A stretch of DNA of 64,000 nt from JAIUNP01 sp020161975 (GTDB lineage: Bacteria; Pseudomonadota; Alphaproteobacteria; Rhizobiales; Beijerinckiaceae): the NCBI GenBank assembly GCA_036745275.1, contig DAIOGK010000013.1, positions 1-64,000 on the forward strand, given 5' to 3'. The position numbers and the translations under genes are program-made. Positions 55,100 to 63,806 of the stretch are shown here, in pieces; the stretch's first letter is position 1; each line of letters opens with the position of its first letter. The notes below the pieces were generated by a model, which saw only the letters and a program-made list of their open reading frames with translations, did not search any database and had not been told where the DNA came from.

Positions 55100-55126
55100 A
55101 CAGCGCGCCGCTGATGGGCGCGCTGT
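55100..55126. terminator. Hairpin between the exported hypothetical gene and the M16 pair
   Basis: ACAGCGCGCC and GGCGCGCTGT form a perfect 10-bp stem around a 7-base loop. On the minus strand it is followed by CTTGTTTC, a weak T-tract. It may terminate the ileS-lspA transcript before the M16 genes. Confidence 0.55.
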
Positions 55127-55171
55127 TCGTTACACTTCGGTGCAAAGCACGGAAATTTCAAGGGGCTGTGA

Positions 55172-55822
55172 TCAGTTCGCCGGTCTCAGGGCGTTGATCT
55201 GGATCTGATCGCCCTGCGGGCGCATCGGCTCCATCGTCGCTTTGGTCGAGGCTCCCGCCGCCGCGCGGCGATAGCCCTTCGGCGGATCGGTAAGATACTG
55301 GCGGGACGGCTCGACACCCGGCTGCAAGGTCTTTTCGGGCTCGGCCGTGGCGTTGATCCGCCCAACCTGTTCCCGCGTCAGGATCGTCGCGGGGTTGACA
55401 CCATCGCTGAGGACATTGCCGCCCCGTGCTGTAGGAACGCCCGCCATGTTATTGCGGCGCTGGCCCGTGGCCGGATCAACCAGCAGCCGGTCGCGTGTCT
55501 CGTTGGCCTGATAGCCGCTCGGCAGCTTGGCCTGCTCGGCGCGACGCTTCCTGGCCAGCACATCCGGGTCCTGCGGCCACTGGCTGTTGCGGTTGGCGGC
55601 GGCTTCCTCGGGTGCGCGGAGCTTGCCGCTGGACGGCGGAACGACGATCGGCGCGCGCTCACGATAGTCGATCTTGTCGCGCTCGACGCTTTTAAGACCG
55701 ATGCCTTCAAGAATCTCGTCGACAGGGTCGCTCATCAGGAACTGGGCCCGCGCAGGCAGGGCGGACGCGCCAAGAACGACGAGCGCACCAAGAAGCAGTT
55801 TCCGGGATTTCAACGCGACCAT
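55172..55822 (-). CDS. Conserved exported protein after lspA (BamF/DUF3035-like position)
   Basis: A 216-residue protein with a signal peptide (about 1-23, KLLLGALVVLGASALPARA) and a disordered, proline- and basic-rich body. The segment YRERAPIVVPPSSGKL resembles the DUF3035/BamF proteins found after lspA in many alphaproteobacteria, which are lipoproteins of the beta-barrel assembly machinery. Unlike those, no lipobox cysteine follows the signal peptide, so it would not be lipid-anchored. BamF identity rests mainly on position and a short motif. The start at 55822 has a GAGGG site. Confidence 0.7.
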   Translation of the reverse strand: MVALKSRKLLLGALVVLGASALPARAQFLMSDPVDEILEGIGLKSVERDKIDYRERAPIVVPPSSGKLRAPEEAAANRNSQWPQDPDVLARKRRAEQAKLPSGYQANETRDRLLVDPATGQRRNNMAGVPTARGGNVLSDGVNPATILTREQVGRINATAEPEKTLQPGVEPSRQYLTDPPKGYRRAAAGASTKATMEPMRPQGDQIQINALRPAN

Positions 55823-55889
55823 GACAACCCTCGTCTCAAACGGCACCAGTTCCTTCCCTAGCCCTGCATTCGGGCAATTCCGGGGCAGA

Positions 55890-56384
55890 TCAGCGCCTCT
55901 CGGGCTCAGGATATAGCAGGCAAGGCACCCCAAGTACAATCGCAGCGTCAGCAAGGTTAAAGACGTACCAGCTGAACGAGCCGAAATGGACATGCGCGAA
56001 GTCGAATACGGCGCCATAGGCGATCCGGTCGATGGCATTGCCGATGGCCCCGCCGATGATCAGGCCGAGCCCGAGCGCGGCCATCTTGCCGACCGTGCGC
56101 CACATCCAGACCCCCAGGCCGAGAGCGGCGACGATCTGGAAGGCCGTCAGCGCCCAGCGTCCGAAATCCGTGGTTTGCTGGAGCATCCCGTAGGAGATGC
56201 CATAGTTCCAGACCACGGTCAGTTCGAACCACGAGGTCAGGCCGACCGGATAGCGCGAAGGCAGCCCATAGCCGTAGAGCAGCCAGAGTTTGGACACCTG
56301 GTCGAGGATCAACACGACAAGAGCAACGGCAAGGCCGAGCCGAAAGGCGGAACGGTCCTGTTTCACGTCGCTGTTGCCTGCCAT
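55890..56384 (-). CDS. lspA: Lipoprotein signal peptidase
   Basis: A 164-residue four-pass membrane protease. The catalytic aspartates are D119 in GNAIDRIAYGAVFDF and D146 in FNLADAAI. It removes signal peptides from prolipoproteins. The start at 56384 overlaps the end of ileS by 22 bases, so the two are translationally coupled. The frame extends to 56474 but that part lies fully inside ileS. Confidence 0.94.
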   Translation of the reverse strand: MAGNSDVKQDRSAFRLGLAVALVVLILDQVSKLWLLYGYGLPSRYPVGLTSWFELTVVWNYGISYGMLQQTTDFGRWALTAFQIVAALGLGVWMWRTVGKMAALGLGLIIGGAIGNAIDRIAYGAVFDFAHVHFGSFSWYVFNLADAAIVLGVPCLLYPEPERR

Positions 56385-59300
56385 TCGCGCAGGGCTTTGG
56401 CATCGCGCGGGGTCACGTCCGGATAGGCGGGGTCGGCAGTGGCCGGGTCGAAATATTTCCACGAACGGGCGCACTTGACGCCCGCCGCACGCTGGAATGT
56501 GACCGCCACACCCGACACCTCGGCGAGGCGAAAAGCCTCTGCAGGCCCAGCGCCGGGTTCGATGCTGATTGCCGATGTGATGGCGATTTCCGCGAGATCG
56601 ACACTGGCCAGAAGCGCCACCAGCGCGTCGTCAGCCACATGCACCACCGGCGCGGCCTCCAGCGAGGAGCCGATGGTCTTTTTCGAGCGCTCGATTTCCA
56701 GCGCGCCGGTGATGACGCGCCGCACAGACCGCAGCCGCTCCCATTTTTCCGCGAGCTGATCGTCGCGCCAGTCCTGTGGCACCTCGGGGAACTGTTGCAG
56801 ATGCACCGATTGCCCCGCCCCGTCGCCGTGGCGCGAAAGCCAGGCTTCCTCGGTGGTGAAGACAAGGATCGGCGCCAGCCATTTCACCAGCGTGTCGAAC
56901 AGCCGGTCGATGGCAGTCAGGGCAGCCCGCCGGGTCAGGCTTGAGGCCGGATCGCAATAGAGCGTGTCCTTGCGGATATCGAAGTAGAATGCGGAGAGTT
57001 CCGTGTTCATGAACTGCATCAGCACGGCCAGAACGCGCTTGTAGTCGAAGGCGGCATAGGCCGCGCGGATTTCGGGATCGAGTTCGGCGAGGCGATGCAG
57101 CATCAACCGTTCAAGTTCCGGCATCTGCGAAAGCGCCACGGTGTGGTTGCCGTCGAGATGGGCGAGGGAGCCCAGCAGCCAGCGCAGGGTGTTGCGCATC
57201 TTCCGGTAGGTTTCAACAAAGGTCGTCAGGATCTTCTTGCCGATCCTGAGGTCGTCGGAATAGTCCGAGGCCGCCACCCAAAGTCTCAGGATATCGGCGC
57301 CTGAATCCTTGATGACGCTCTGAGGCGCAACGACATTGCCCTTCGATTTCGACATCTTCTGCCCATTTTCATCGAGGCAGAAACCGTGCGTCAGCACCAC
57401 ATCGAAGGGCGCGCGGCCACGCGTGCCGCAGCTTTCGAGCAGGCTCGAATGGAACCAGCCACGATGCTGGTCCGAGCCTTCGAGATACATCACCCGATCC
57501 TGCCCGCCGTCGACCGTGCGATGCACGTCAGCCAGACCGGGAAACTCGGATGGCTTGTTCAGAACATAGGTGTGGGTCGAGCCGGAATCGAACCAGACGT
57601 CGAGCACGTCGTTGATCTTGCGGAACGCCTTCGGATCATAGCCGAACGCCGCAAGGAAGCGGCTGCCGTCCTTGTCGGCGAACCAGGCATCCGCGCCTTC
57701 CGCCTCGAAGGCATCGGCGATGGCTGTGTTCACCCGCTCGTCCCTGAGGATCTCGCCTGTGTCCTTGTTGACGAAAACCGTGATTGGTACACCCCAGGCC
57801 CGCTGGCGCGAAACGACCCAATCAGGCCGGTTCTCGATCATGCCGTTGATGCGGTTTTCGCCCGCCGCCGGCACCCATTCGGTGGCGCGGATGGCATCGA
57901 GTGCGACCGAGCGCAGCGTTCCGGCATTCGACGTCGCCCCTTCCGCTGCGAAGGGCTTGTCCATGGCAATGAACCATTGCGGCGTGTTGCGGAAGATCAC
58001 CGGCTTCTTCGAGCGCCAGCTATGCGGATACTGGTGCTTGAGGCGACCACGCGCGACCAATGTGCCGGTCCCGATCAGCGCCTTGATCACGGCTTCGTTG
58101 GCGCCACCCTTCTCGCCCTTGTCGTTCAGCACACGCTCGCCGACAAAACCCGGCGCATCCTTGGTGTAGGCGCCGTCCTCATCAACCGTATAGGGAATGC
58201 GCGTGTCGATACCACGCTCGCCCAGCATCTTGCCCGATGCCATCCAGATATCGAAGTCCTCGCGCCCATGACCCGGCGCGGTGTGGACGAAGCCCGTGCC
58301 GGCGTCATCGGTGACGTGATCACCATCGAGCAGCGGAACGGGGAAAGAATAGAAGTCGTTGAACTTGGCGAGGGGGTGGGCGCAGACCATGCCGGTGAAG
58401 GCATCGGCTGGAACATCCTCACGGAATTCGAGGCTGATCTTGGCGGCCTTGGCCGTCTCCTCCGCCAGCTTCTTGGCGAGGATATATTTCTGGCCGACCA
58501 CAGGCCCGAACGGGCGCTCATTCGCCATCACTTCATAGAGGCCGTATTCGATGCGGTGCGAATAGGAGATCGCGCGGTTGCCCGGCAGCGTCCAAGGGGT
58601 GGTGGTCCAGATGACGACGGAGGCGCCAACAAGTGTGCGAGTGTCTTTGAATCCGTAACTAGCGAGGTTGCCTGCTGTCGAACCGGGAACACCAGACATT
58701 GCATTATAATCCGCAGCATCGGCTTCCAGCTGGCGGATAACCGTGGACGGCAACGTTAAAACAGGCCCGTCACTCTCCATCTCAGCGTCGTACCCATCAG
58801 TCGAAAGCTCTTCGTCGATATACCCCTTCACCGGAAACGCCACATAGACCCAATCGCTGGTGTGGTCGTCATACTCGACCTCGGCCTCGGCCAGCGCGGT
58901 CTTTTCGACCACCGACCACATCACCGGCTTGGAGCCTTCGTAGAGCAGCCCGTTATGGGCAAACTTCATGATCTCGCGGGCAATCTGCGCCTCTGCGGGA
59001 TAGGTCATGGTGAGGTAGGGATTATCCCAGTCGCCGGTGACGCCGAGGCGCTTGAACTCCTCGCGCTGCACATCCACCCAATGCTCGGCGAAGGCCCGGC
59101 ATTCCTTGCGGAAGGCGTTGATGGCCGTGCCGTCCGAGAAATCCGGCTTCTCGCGGCCCTTGGCGCGATATTCCTCCTCGATCTTCCATTCGATCGGCAG
59201 GCCGTGGCAGTCCCAGCCCGGCACGTAGTTGGAGTCGTGGCCGGACATCTGCGCCCCGCGCGTCACGATATCCTTGAGGATCTTGTTGAGCGCGTGGCCG

Positions 59301-59506
59301 ATGTGGATGTTACCGTTGGCATAAGGCGGACCGTCGTGCAGCACGAAGCGGGGGCGGCCCGCGGCGGACGCGCGCAACTGGCGATAGAGATCGTTCTTCT
59401 GCCAGCGGGCGAGGATTTCCGGCTCCTTTTGCGGCAGGCCGGCGCGCATGGGAAAATCGGTCTGCGGCAGGAACAGAGTCTGGCTGTAGTCGGTGGTCTC
59501 GGTCAT
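56363..59506 (-). CDS. ileS: Isoleucyl-tRNA synthetase, with an unusual insertion in the editing domain region
   Basis: A 1047-residue class I synthetase. The HIGH motif is in YANGNIHIGHALNK and the KMSKSKGN motif is present. The editing-domain threonine-rich motif VIWTTTPWTLPGNRA is intact. About 63 residues (58634-58822) precede it that do not fit the usual compact linker, and this stretch is lower in GC (about 53% by hand count) than its surroundings. The start at 59506 is the ATG before the conserved region. Order ribF-ileS-lspA is canonical. Confidence 0.96.
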   Translation of the reverse strand: MTETTDYSQTLFLPQTDFPMRAGLPQKEPEILARWQKNDLYRQLRASAAGRPRFVLHDGPPYANGNIHIGHALNKILKDIVTRGAQMSGHDSNYVPGWDCHGLPIEWKIEEEYRAKGREKPDFSDGTAINAFRKECRAFAEHWVDVQREEFKRLGVTGDWDNPYLTMTYPAEAQIAREIMKFAHNGLLYEGSKPVMWSVVEKTALAEAEVEYDDHTSDWVYVAFPVKGYIDEELSTDGYDAEMESDGPVLTLPSTVIRQLEADAADYNAMSGVPGSTAGNLASYGFKDTRTLVGASVVIWTTTPWTLPGNRAISYSHRIEYGLYEVMANERPFGPVVGQKYILAKKLAEETAKAAKISLEFREDVPADAFTGMVCAHPLAKFNDFYSFPVPLLDGDHVTDDAGTGFVHTAPGHGREDFDIWMASGKMLGERGIDTRIPYTVDEDGAYTKDAPGFVGERVLNDKGEKGGANEAVIKALIGTGTLVARGRLKHQYPHSWRSKKPVIFRNTPQWFIAMDKPFAAEGATSNAGTLRSVALDAIRATEWVPAAGENRINGMIENRPDWVVSRQRAWGVPITVFVNKDTGEILRDERVNTAIADAFEAEGADAWFADKDGSRFLAAFGYDPKAFRKINDVLDVWFDSGSTHTYVLNKPSEFPGLADVHRTVDGGQDRVMYLEGSDQHRGWFHSSLLESCGTRGRAPFDVVLTHGFCLDENGQKMSKSKGNVVAPQSVIKDSGADILRLWVAASDYSDDLRIGKKILTTFVETYRKMRNTLRWLLGSLAHLDGNHTVALSQMPELERLMLHRLAELDPEIRAAYAAFDYKRVLAVLMQFMNTELSAFYFDIRKDTLYCDPASSLTRRAALTAIDRLFDTLVKWLAPILVFTTEEAWLSRHGDGAGQSVHLQQFPEVPQDWRDDQLAEKWERLRSVRRVITGALEIERSKKTIGSSLEAAPVVHVADDALVALLASVDLAEIAITSAISIEPGAGPAEAFRLAEVSGVAVTFQRAAGVKCARSWKYFDPATADPAYPDVTPRDAKALREWQATAT

Positions 59507-59694
59507 CGGGAATCTCGAAGAAAATTCGGATGGAAGGCGCGGCGCCCTGGCACCGGCGGCTGGGCGCAATCAGACCCGGTCCCCCGCGAGCAAGGCTCAG
59601 CGGCAGGCCGGGCGGATAATTCGTATGGTGCGCCGGAAGGAACTCATGGCCCGTCTCATAGCAAGCGGCTCGGCATTTTCAAAGCCGGAAAGCC

Positions 59695-60639
59695 TCAGTT
59701 TTTCGCAGCCGCAAGGATGGCCCGTGCTTCGGCGCTGTCCGCATCCATCTGGCGCACCAGCGCGTCGAGGCTGTCGAACTTTGCTTCGGGGCGAAGATAG
59801 CGAACGAAAGCCACGTCGATCGCCTTGCCGTAAAGATCACCCTTGAAGTCGAACACATGCGTTTCCAGCAGGGGGGCACCGTTGTCGAAGGTTGGGCGTC
59901 GCCCGAAGCTGGCAACGCCGCCATGGGGTGCCCCGTCGATGGTGATGTGCACGGCGTAAATGCCGTGGCGAAGCCGGGTGCCCGGCGCCAGTGCCATGTT
60001 CGCGGTGGGATAGCCGAGGTCGCGCCCGCGCTTTTCACCATGGATGACCGGCCCGCGCACGAACCATGTGTAGCCGAGAAGCCGGTTGGCCGTTTCGCAA
60101 TCGCCATCTTCCAAAGAGGCGCGGATGCGCGTCGAGGATACCGGCTCGCCGTTGTCCTCCCGCTGCGGCAGCAGTTTCACCGAGAACCCGAGCCTTTCCC
60201 CCGCCGCAGCAAAGGAGGCCGGGGTTCCCGCCCGTCCCTTGCCATAGTGGAAATCCGCGCCGACGACCGCGCCGGAAATGGCCAGACGCCCGACCAGCAG
60301 ATCGGAAACGAAAGCCTCTGCGCCAAGTCCGGCGAGTGCTGCGTTGAACGAAAGCACGACAAGGCCGTCGAGACCGGCAGCGGCGATGCGTTCTGCCTGC
60401 ACGTCCGGCGGCGTCAGCTGGAAATGCTGCAAGTGCGGTTGAAAGAATTGCCGGGGATGGGGATTGAAGGTGAGCGCGACGGCAGGGCGACCCAACGACC
60501 GGGCAAGTGTGATCGCCTCATCGAAAACAAAGCGATGACCGCGATGAACGCCGTCAAAATTGCCGATGGCCGCAACAGGTCTCAGGAGCCGGGCGGGCAA
60601 TCGATCAGGGTCGGTGAGGGAAAGAAAAGCTGGGATCAT
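59695..60639 (-). CDS. ribF: Bifunctional riboflavin kinase/FAD synthetase
   Basis: A 314-residue RibF: adenylyltransferase domain (about 15-180) with GNFDGVHRGH and a FNPHP motif, SSTRIRASL, then riboflavin kinase domain (about 190-310) with GYPTANM. It makes FMN and FAD from riboflavin. The start at 60639 is used because the conserved part begins soon after; the open frame reaches 60816 into the divergent promoter region. It lies 188 bases upstream of ileS, and no strong terminator separates them. Confidence 0.94.
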   Translation of the reverse strand: MIPAFLSLTDPDRLPARLLRPVAAIGNFDGVHRGHRFVFDEAITLARSLGRPAVALTFNPHPRQFFQPHLQHFQLTPPDVQAERIAAAGLDGLVVLSFNAALAGLGAEAFVSDLLVGRLAISGAVVGADFHYGKGRAGTPASFAAAGERLGFSVKLLPQREDNGEPVSSTRIRASLEDGDCETANRLLGYTWFVRGPVIHGEKRGRDLGYPTANMALAPGTRLRHGIYAVHITIDGAPHGGVASFGRRPTFDNGAPLLETHVFDFKGDLYGKAIDVAFVRYLRPEAKFDSLDALVRQMDADSAEARAILAAAKN

Positions 60640-60799
60640 GCGGGAATAATGCGTCCTGTCCTTTGCGCTTGTTCCAGCTATCAGGCCGCTGCGCAAGCCC
60701 TCGCAAGCGGCGCTTAAGGCAATTGTAACAATGGAATGCGACAAGGAAGGACTGTGCCGATGCGGCGATGGCTTTACGCGGGCGATAGAGGGGAACCCC

Positions 60800-61216
60800 A
60801 TGTATACGCTCAACACTGCAATGCCCGTGCTGGTAGTCGACGACTACCAGACGATGGTGCGCATCATTCGTAACCTGTTGCGCCAGATCGGCCTTGAAGA
60901 TGTTGATGACGCCCCCGACGGCGCTGCAGCGCTTCTGAAGATGAAAGAGCGCCGCTATGGCCTCGTGATTTCCGACTGGAACATGCAGCCGATGAGTGGC
61001 TACGACCTGTTGCAGCAGGTGCGGTCCAATCCCGAAACGCGCGATGTGCCCTTCATCATGGTCACGGCGGAATCAAAGACCGACAACGTGCTCGCAGCCC
61101 GCCGCGCGGGCGCCAGCAGCTACATCATCAAGCCGTTCAATGCCCAGACGCTGAAAGCCAAGATCGAGACCGTCTGCGGCCAGGCGGCCTATCCGGCAAG
61201 AGCGACCGTGGCATAG
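60800..61216 (+). CDS. Single-domain response regulator, CheY-like
   Basis: A 138-residue receiver domain: acidic pair D14/D15, phospho-acceptor D59 in SDWNMQPM, T89 and K111 in IIKPFN. The resemblance to E. coli CheY is strong (DWNM, MVTAE, KPF). No output domain, kinase or chemotaxis cluster is adjacent. The ATG at 60800 follows GAGGGGAA. Its last 28 bases overlap the end of the convergent HAD gene. Probably motor control or a phosphorelay; not decidable from here. Confidence 0.9.
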   Translation: MYTLNTAMPVLVVDDYQTMVRIIRNLLRQIGLEDVDDAPDGAAALLKMKERRYGLVISDWNMQPMSGYDLLQQVRSNPETRDVPFIMVTAESKTDNVLAARRAGASSYIIKPFNAQTLKAKIETVCGQAAYPARATVA

Positions 61217-62061
61217 GTCGGACCGTGGCTCGCCCCGGCCAGAAAGCCATGCAGGCCCGCCGCTGAGAAATCGCGGCCGGCAGGACCGAACTCCATCGAG
61301 TGAATACCGTCGAGGACGAACAGCGAGTCGATCCCGAAACCGCGTGCCCCCGCGATGTCCGTGCGGACGGCATCGCCAATGCCGAGCAGGCGCGACTTTT
61401 CGACCGGACGCCCGAGGATACGCTCAACCTCGCGCCGGGCGACATCATAGACGAGCGGATAGGGCTTGCCGACCCAGGTTACCGGCCCACCCATGCGTTC
61501 ATAGAGATCGGCGATGGCACCTGCGCAGGGAATGAGTTTGTGCCCGCGCTCGACCACGATATCCGGGTTGGCGCAAATCAGCGGCAGGCGAGAGGCGAGC
61601 ATCACTTCAAGCGTGCCGCGATAATCCTCCGCGGTTTCCGTCTCATCGTTGAGAAGTCCGGTGCAGAGCACATAGTCTGCGTCGGCCAACGCGACATTGC
61701 GCGCCTTCAGCCCGGCAAAAACAGTGACATCGCGTGAAGGACCGATGTGATGGAACGGCTTGTCACCCTGTTCGGTCATGATCGACCGGGTCACGCCGCC
61801 GGACGAGACGATCGCATCCCAGGCGTCATCCGTGCCGCCAAGCTGGGCGATGAAGGCCGCGATATCGGCTGCCGGACGCGGCGCGTTGGTCAGCATGACC
61901 ACGGCAAGCCCACGCGCACGGGCCGCAGCCAGCGCTGCGTTTGCGGCGCGCGACACACGGACCCCATTGTGCAGAACACCCCAGACATCGCAGATCAACG
62001 CGTCATAACGCGAGGTAATCGCGTCCAGCCGGTCGATCAGGGGTATGGGTGCGGTCGTCAT
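61189..62061 (-). CDS. HAD-type hydrolase, TIGR01459 family
   Basis: A 290-residue HAD-IIA-type (NagD-like) hydrolase: motif I is ICDVWGVLHNG with nucleophile D25 and tryptophan in place of the usual second aspartate-loop residue, typical of TIGR01459; LTNAPRP is motif II; GIGDAVRTDIAGA is motif IV. The start at 62061 is fixed by AGGAGG. Substrate unknown. It is usually found near ribF in this order of bacteria. Confidence 0.88.
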   Translation of the reverse strand: MTTAPIPLIDRLDAITSRYDALICDVWGVLHNGVRVSRAANAALAAARARGLAVVMLTNAPRPAADIAAFIAQLGGTDDAWDAIVSSGGVTRSIMTEQGDKPFHHIGPSRDVTVFAGLKARNVALADADYVLCTGLLNDETETAEDYRGTLEVMLASRLPLICANPDIVVERGHKLIPCAGAIADLYERMGGPVTWVGKPYPLVYDVARREVERILGRPVEKSRLLGIGDAVRTDIAGARGFGIDSLFVLDGIHSMEFGPAGRDFSAAGLHGFLAGASHGPTYATVALAG

Positions 62062-62117
62062 GGCATGGCCTCCTGAGTGTGTCCGGGACATGCCGTGGAT
62101 GCGAGGCTTTGTAAAGG

Positions 62118-63197
62118 TCAGCCGGTCGCGCGAAAGCGGATGCTGTCCTCTGACCGCGCCCGCAATGGCGCCGTGCGCTCGGGTGCGCCTGCGGCCCGCC
62201 ACGGCATGGCGGGAGCGTCCCTGCCTGTTTCGAAGGCAGCGCCGGCGGCCAGCCGGATGCCGCAATTGACAATCTCCGGAAGGTGGCGCGGATCGTCCAC
62301 ATGGTCAGCGACGACCGCGACACCCGCATCGGCAAGGCGCGCGTTGAGTTGCCTCAGATCGTCCATCCGGTTCAGGAACTGCCGGATATCGATGCGCACA
62401 TGATTAATGTTGCAGGCAGCCAGCGCCCGGGCATCAAGCCCGGTCTCCGTGCTGACGCTCAACATGAAACGGATGCCCGCCCGGGCCAGCGTCGCAAGGA
62501 TTTCCGCTTCCCGCGCGCCGCCGCTGCGGATCGCGTTCTGGCTGATGCCGAGCATGAAACCAGCGCTAAATCCCGGTTCCTCCTGTGCCAGGCTGGCAAT
62601 TTCGGCAACAAGCGCGGGAGATGCCGACAGAGGCAGATCACTGCCGATGAGCACGAAGGTCGTTGCGTTCGTGCGTGAGCGGATCAAGTCCAGAGCTACA
62701 TCCAGCCGCTCGTCAAGGTCGCCCGATCCGGCCAGCCGGCGGAACAGGCTGGCTCCATCGACGAGAGCGAGGGGCTCCACTCCCGCCAGCCGACGATGCG
62801 GCAACGAGACGATCCGTCGCTGGGGGGAGGGCAGGGGTGCCATGCCCTGCGTGAAAGGCGAGGACGCCGTAGGAGCGGCCAATCCCCCCTGCCTGACATC
62901 GCCGCCGCCGTGCTCGACCTCGGCGAGGCGCTGGTTGAACTGCTTCATGCATCGGGCCAGCGCGAGCGCCTGCCGCCGCGTTTCATCCTGCCCGCTCGCA
63001 AGCCTGCGGTTGTCGCGGATCAGCAGCATGACCTGCACGAGATTGGCCACCGTGACGGCGCCCGCCACCCAGAGAATGACCGCTGCGACTTCATCCTGAT
63101 TCTTGGCGTGGAGCGCGATGTAAACTGCGACACAGACCGGAGGAAGCAGGGCCAGCGACAACTGCATCGAGCGCCGGGCAAAGTCCATCAACCGCAT
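62118..63197 (-). CDS. Membrane protein with a degenerate EAL domain
   Basis: A 359-residue protein: two membrane segments (about 12-30 and 39-60), a coiled-coil/linker to about residue 125, then an EAL-like TIM barrel (127-328). The catalytic positions are lost: the EAL signature reads E141-P-L, the DDFG loop is S247-V-S-T, the conserved lysine of KID is R268, and the later AEGVE reads ADHVD. It is therefore unlikely to hydrolyse cyclic-di-GMP and may bind it or act as a scaffold. The start at 63197 has a GGAG site. It lies 56 bases upstream of the HAD gene. Confidence 0.82.
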   Translation of the reverse strand: MRLMDFARRSMQLSLALLPPVCVAVYIALHAKNQDEVAAVILWVAGAVTVANLVQVMLLIRDNRRLASGQDETRRQALALARCMKQFNQRLAEVEHGGGDVRQGGLAAPTASSPFTQGMAPLPSPQRRIVSLPHRRLAGVEPLALVDGASLFRRLAGSGDLDERLDVALDLIRSRTNATTFVLIGSDLPLSASPALVAEIASLAQEEPGFSAGFMLGISQNAIRSGGAREAEILATLARAGIRFMLSVSTETGLDARALAACNINHVRIDIRQFLNRMDDLRQLNARLADAGVAVVADHVDDPRHLPEIVNCGIRLAAGAAFETGRDAPAMPWRAAGAPERTAPLRARSEDSIRFRATG

Positions 63198-63299
63198 CGT
63201 CTGTCTCCACCTCGAGAACCGGCCCCACGCTCCGGTTTGCATCTGACCCTGCTTGGTGATTCGCATCGGCTCACGCTAGGATGGATAGAATCAGCGGTG

Positions 63300-63313
63300 C
63301 AATCTTAAGATTG
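63300..63313. promoter_or_regulatory. Perfect 14-bp palindrome upstream of the RidA-family gene
   Basis: CAATCTTAAGATTG lies 36 bases upstream of the GTG start, next to a TATAAA -10-like sequence (63314-63319). The stretch is AT-rich. It is a candidate operator in the divergent region between the EAL-like membrane protein and the RidA-family gene; no regulator gene is nearby. Confidence 0.45.
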
Positions 63314-63348
63314 TATAAACGACAAATACAACTTTAAGGAGAGGTACC

Positions 63349-63804
63349 GTGCCTCGCTTCTTCAACCCGAAGGTCACCGCGCGTCCGAGCTCCAAATTCA
63401 GTCATGGCGTGGTCCATTCTGCGCGGGCGCGGCGCCTGGTCATGTCCGGCCAGGTCGGAGTGCTGGCGGATGGCACCATTCTGCCGACGCTTGAGGAGCA
63501 GATGGAGGCCGCCTGGGATAATTTGACGGCTGTGCTCGAAGAGGCGGGCATGAGCATCACGGACATCATCAAGATCACGGCCTTCGCCACGGTGCCGGGC
63601 TCGGTCGAGCTGTTTCGGGCCGTGCGGGACCGACGTTTGATGGGACACAGGCCGGCCTCGACCTATCTGGAGGTGACCGGGCTTGCGCGGCCCGATTTCC
63701 TGTTTGAAATTGAGGGCGAAGCCGTTTGCGAGGACGCGGACATGATTGCTGACGAATGGACCGGAACGCGGCTTGGCAGTTTTGCCGGCAACATCAGGAG
63801 TTGA
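63349..63804 (+). CDS. RidA-family (Rid/YjgF) protein lacking the deaminase arginine
   Basis: A 151-residue Rid-family trimer-forming protein, with the opening NPKVTARPSSKFSHGVV and MSGQVG. In RidA of E. coli R105 is needed for imine/enamine hydrolysis; aligning on the shared EV puts S104 here in its place (RPASTYLEV). Loss of this residue is known for Rid4-7 subfamilies, which do not rescue ridA mutants. The start is GTG behind AAGGAGAG. The HMA-domain gene follows 2 bases after its stop, so they are co-transcribed. Confidence 0.88.
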   Translation: MPRFFNPKVTARPSSKFSHGVVHSARARRLVMSGQVGVLADGTILPTLEEQMEAAWDNLTAVLEEAGMSITDIIKITAFATVPGSVELFRAVRDRRLMGHRPASTYLEVTGLARPDFLFEIEGEAVCEDADMIADEWTGTRLGSFAGNIRS

Positions 63805-63806
63805 AG

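Noticed and set aside
57386..58759. Open frame of 457 codons on the plus strand opposite ileS
   Set aside because: Shadow of ileS; composition is that of a complementary frame and no family is recognisable.
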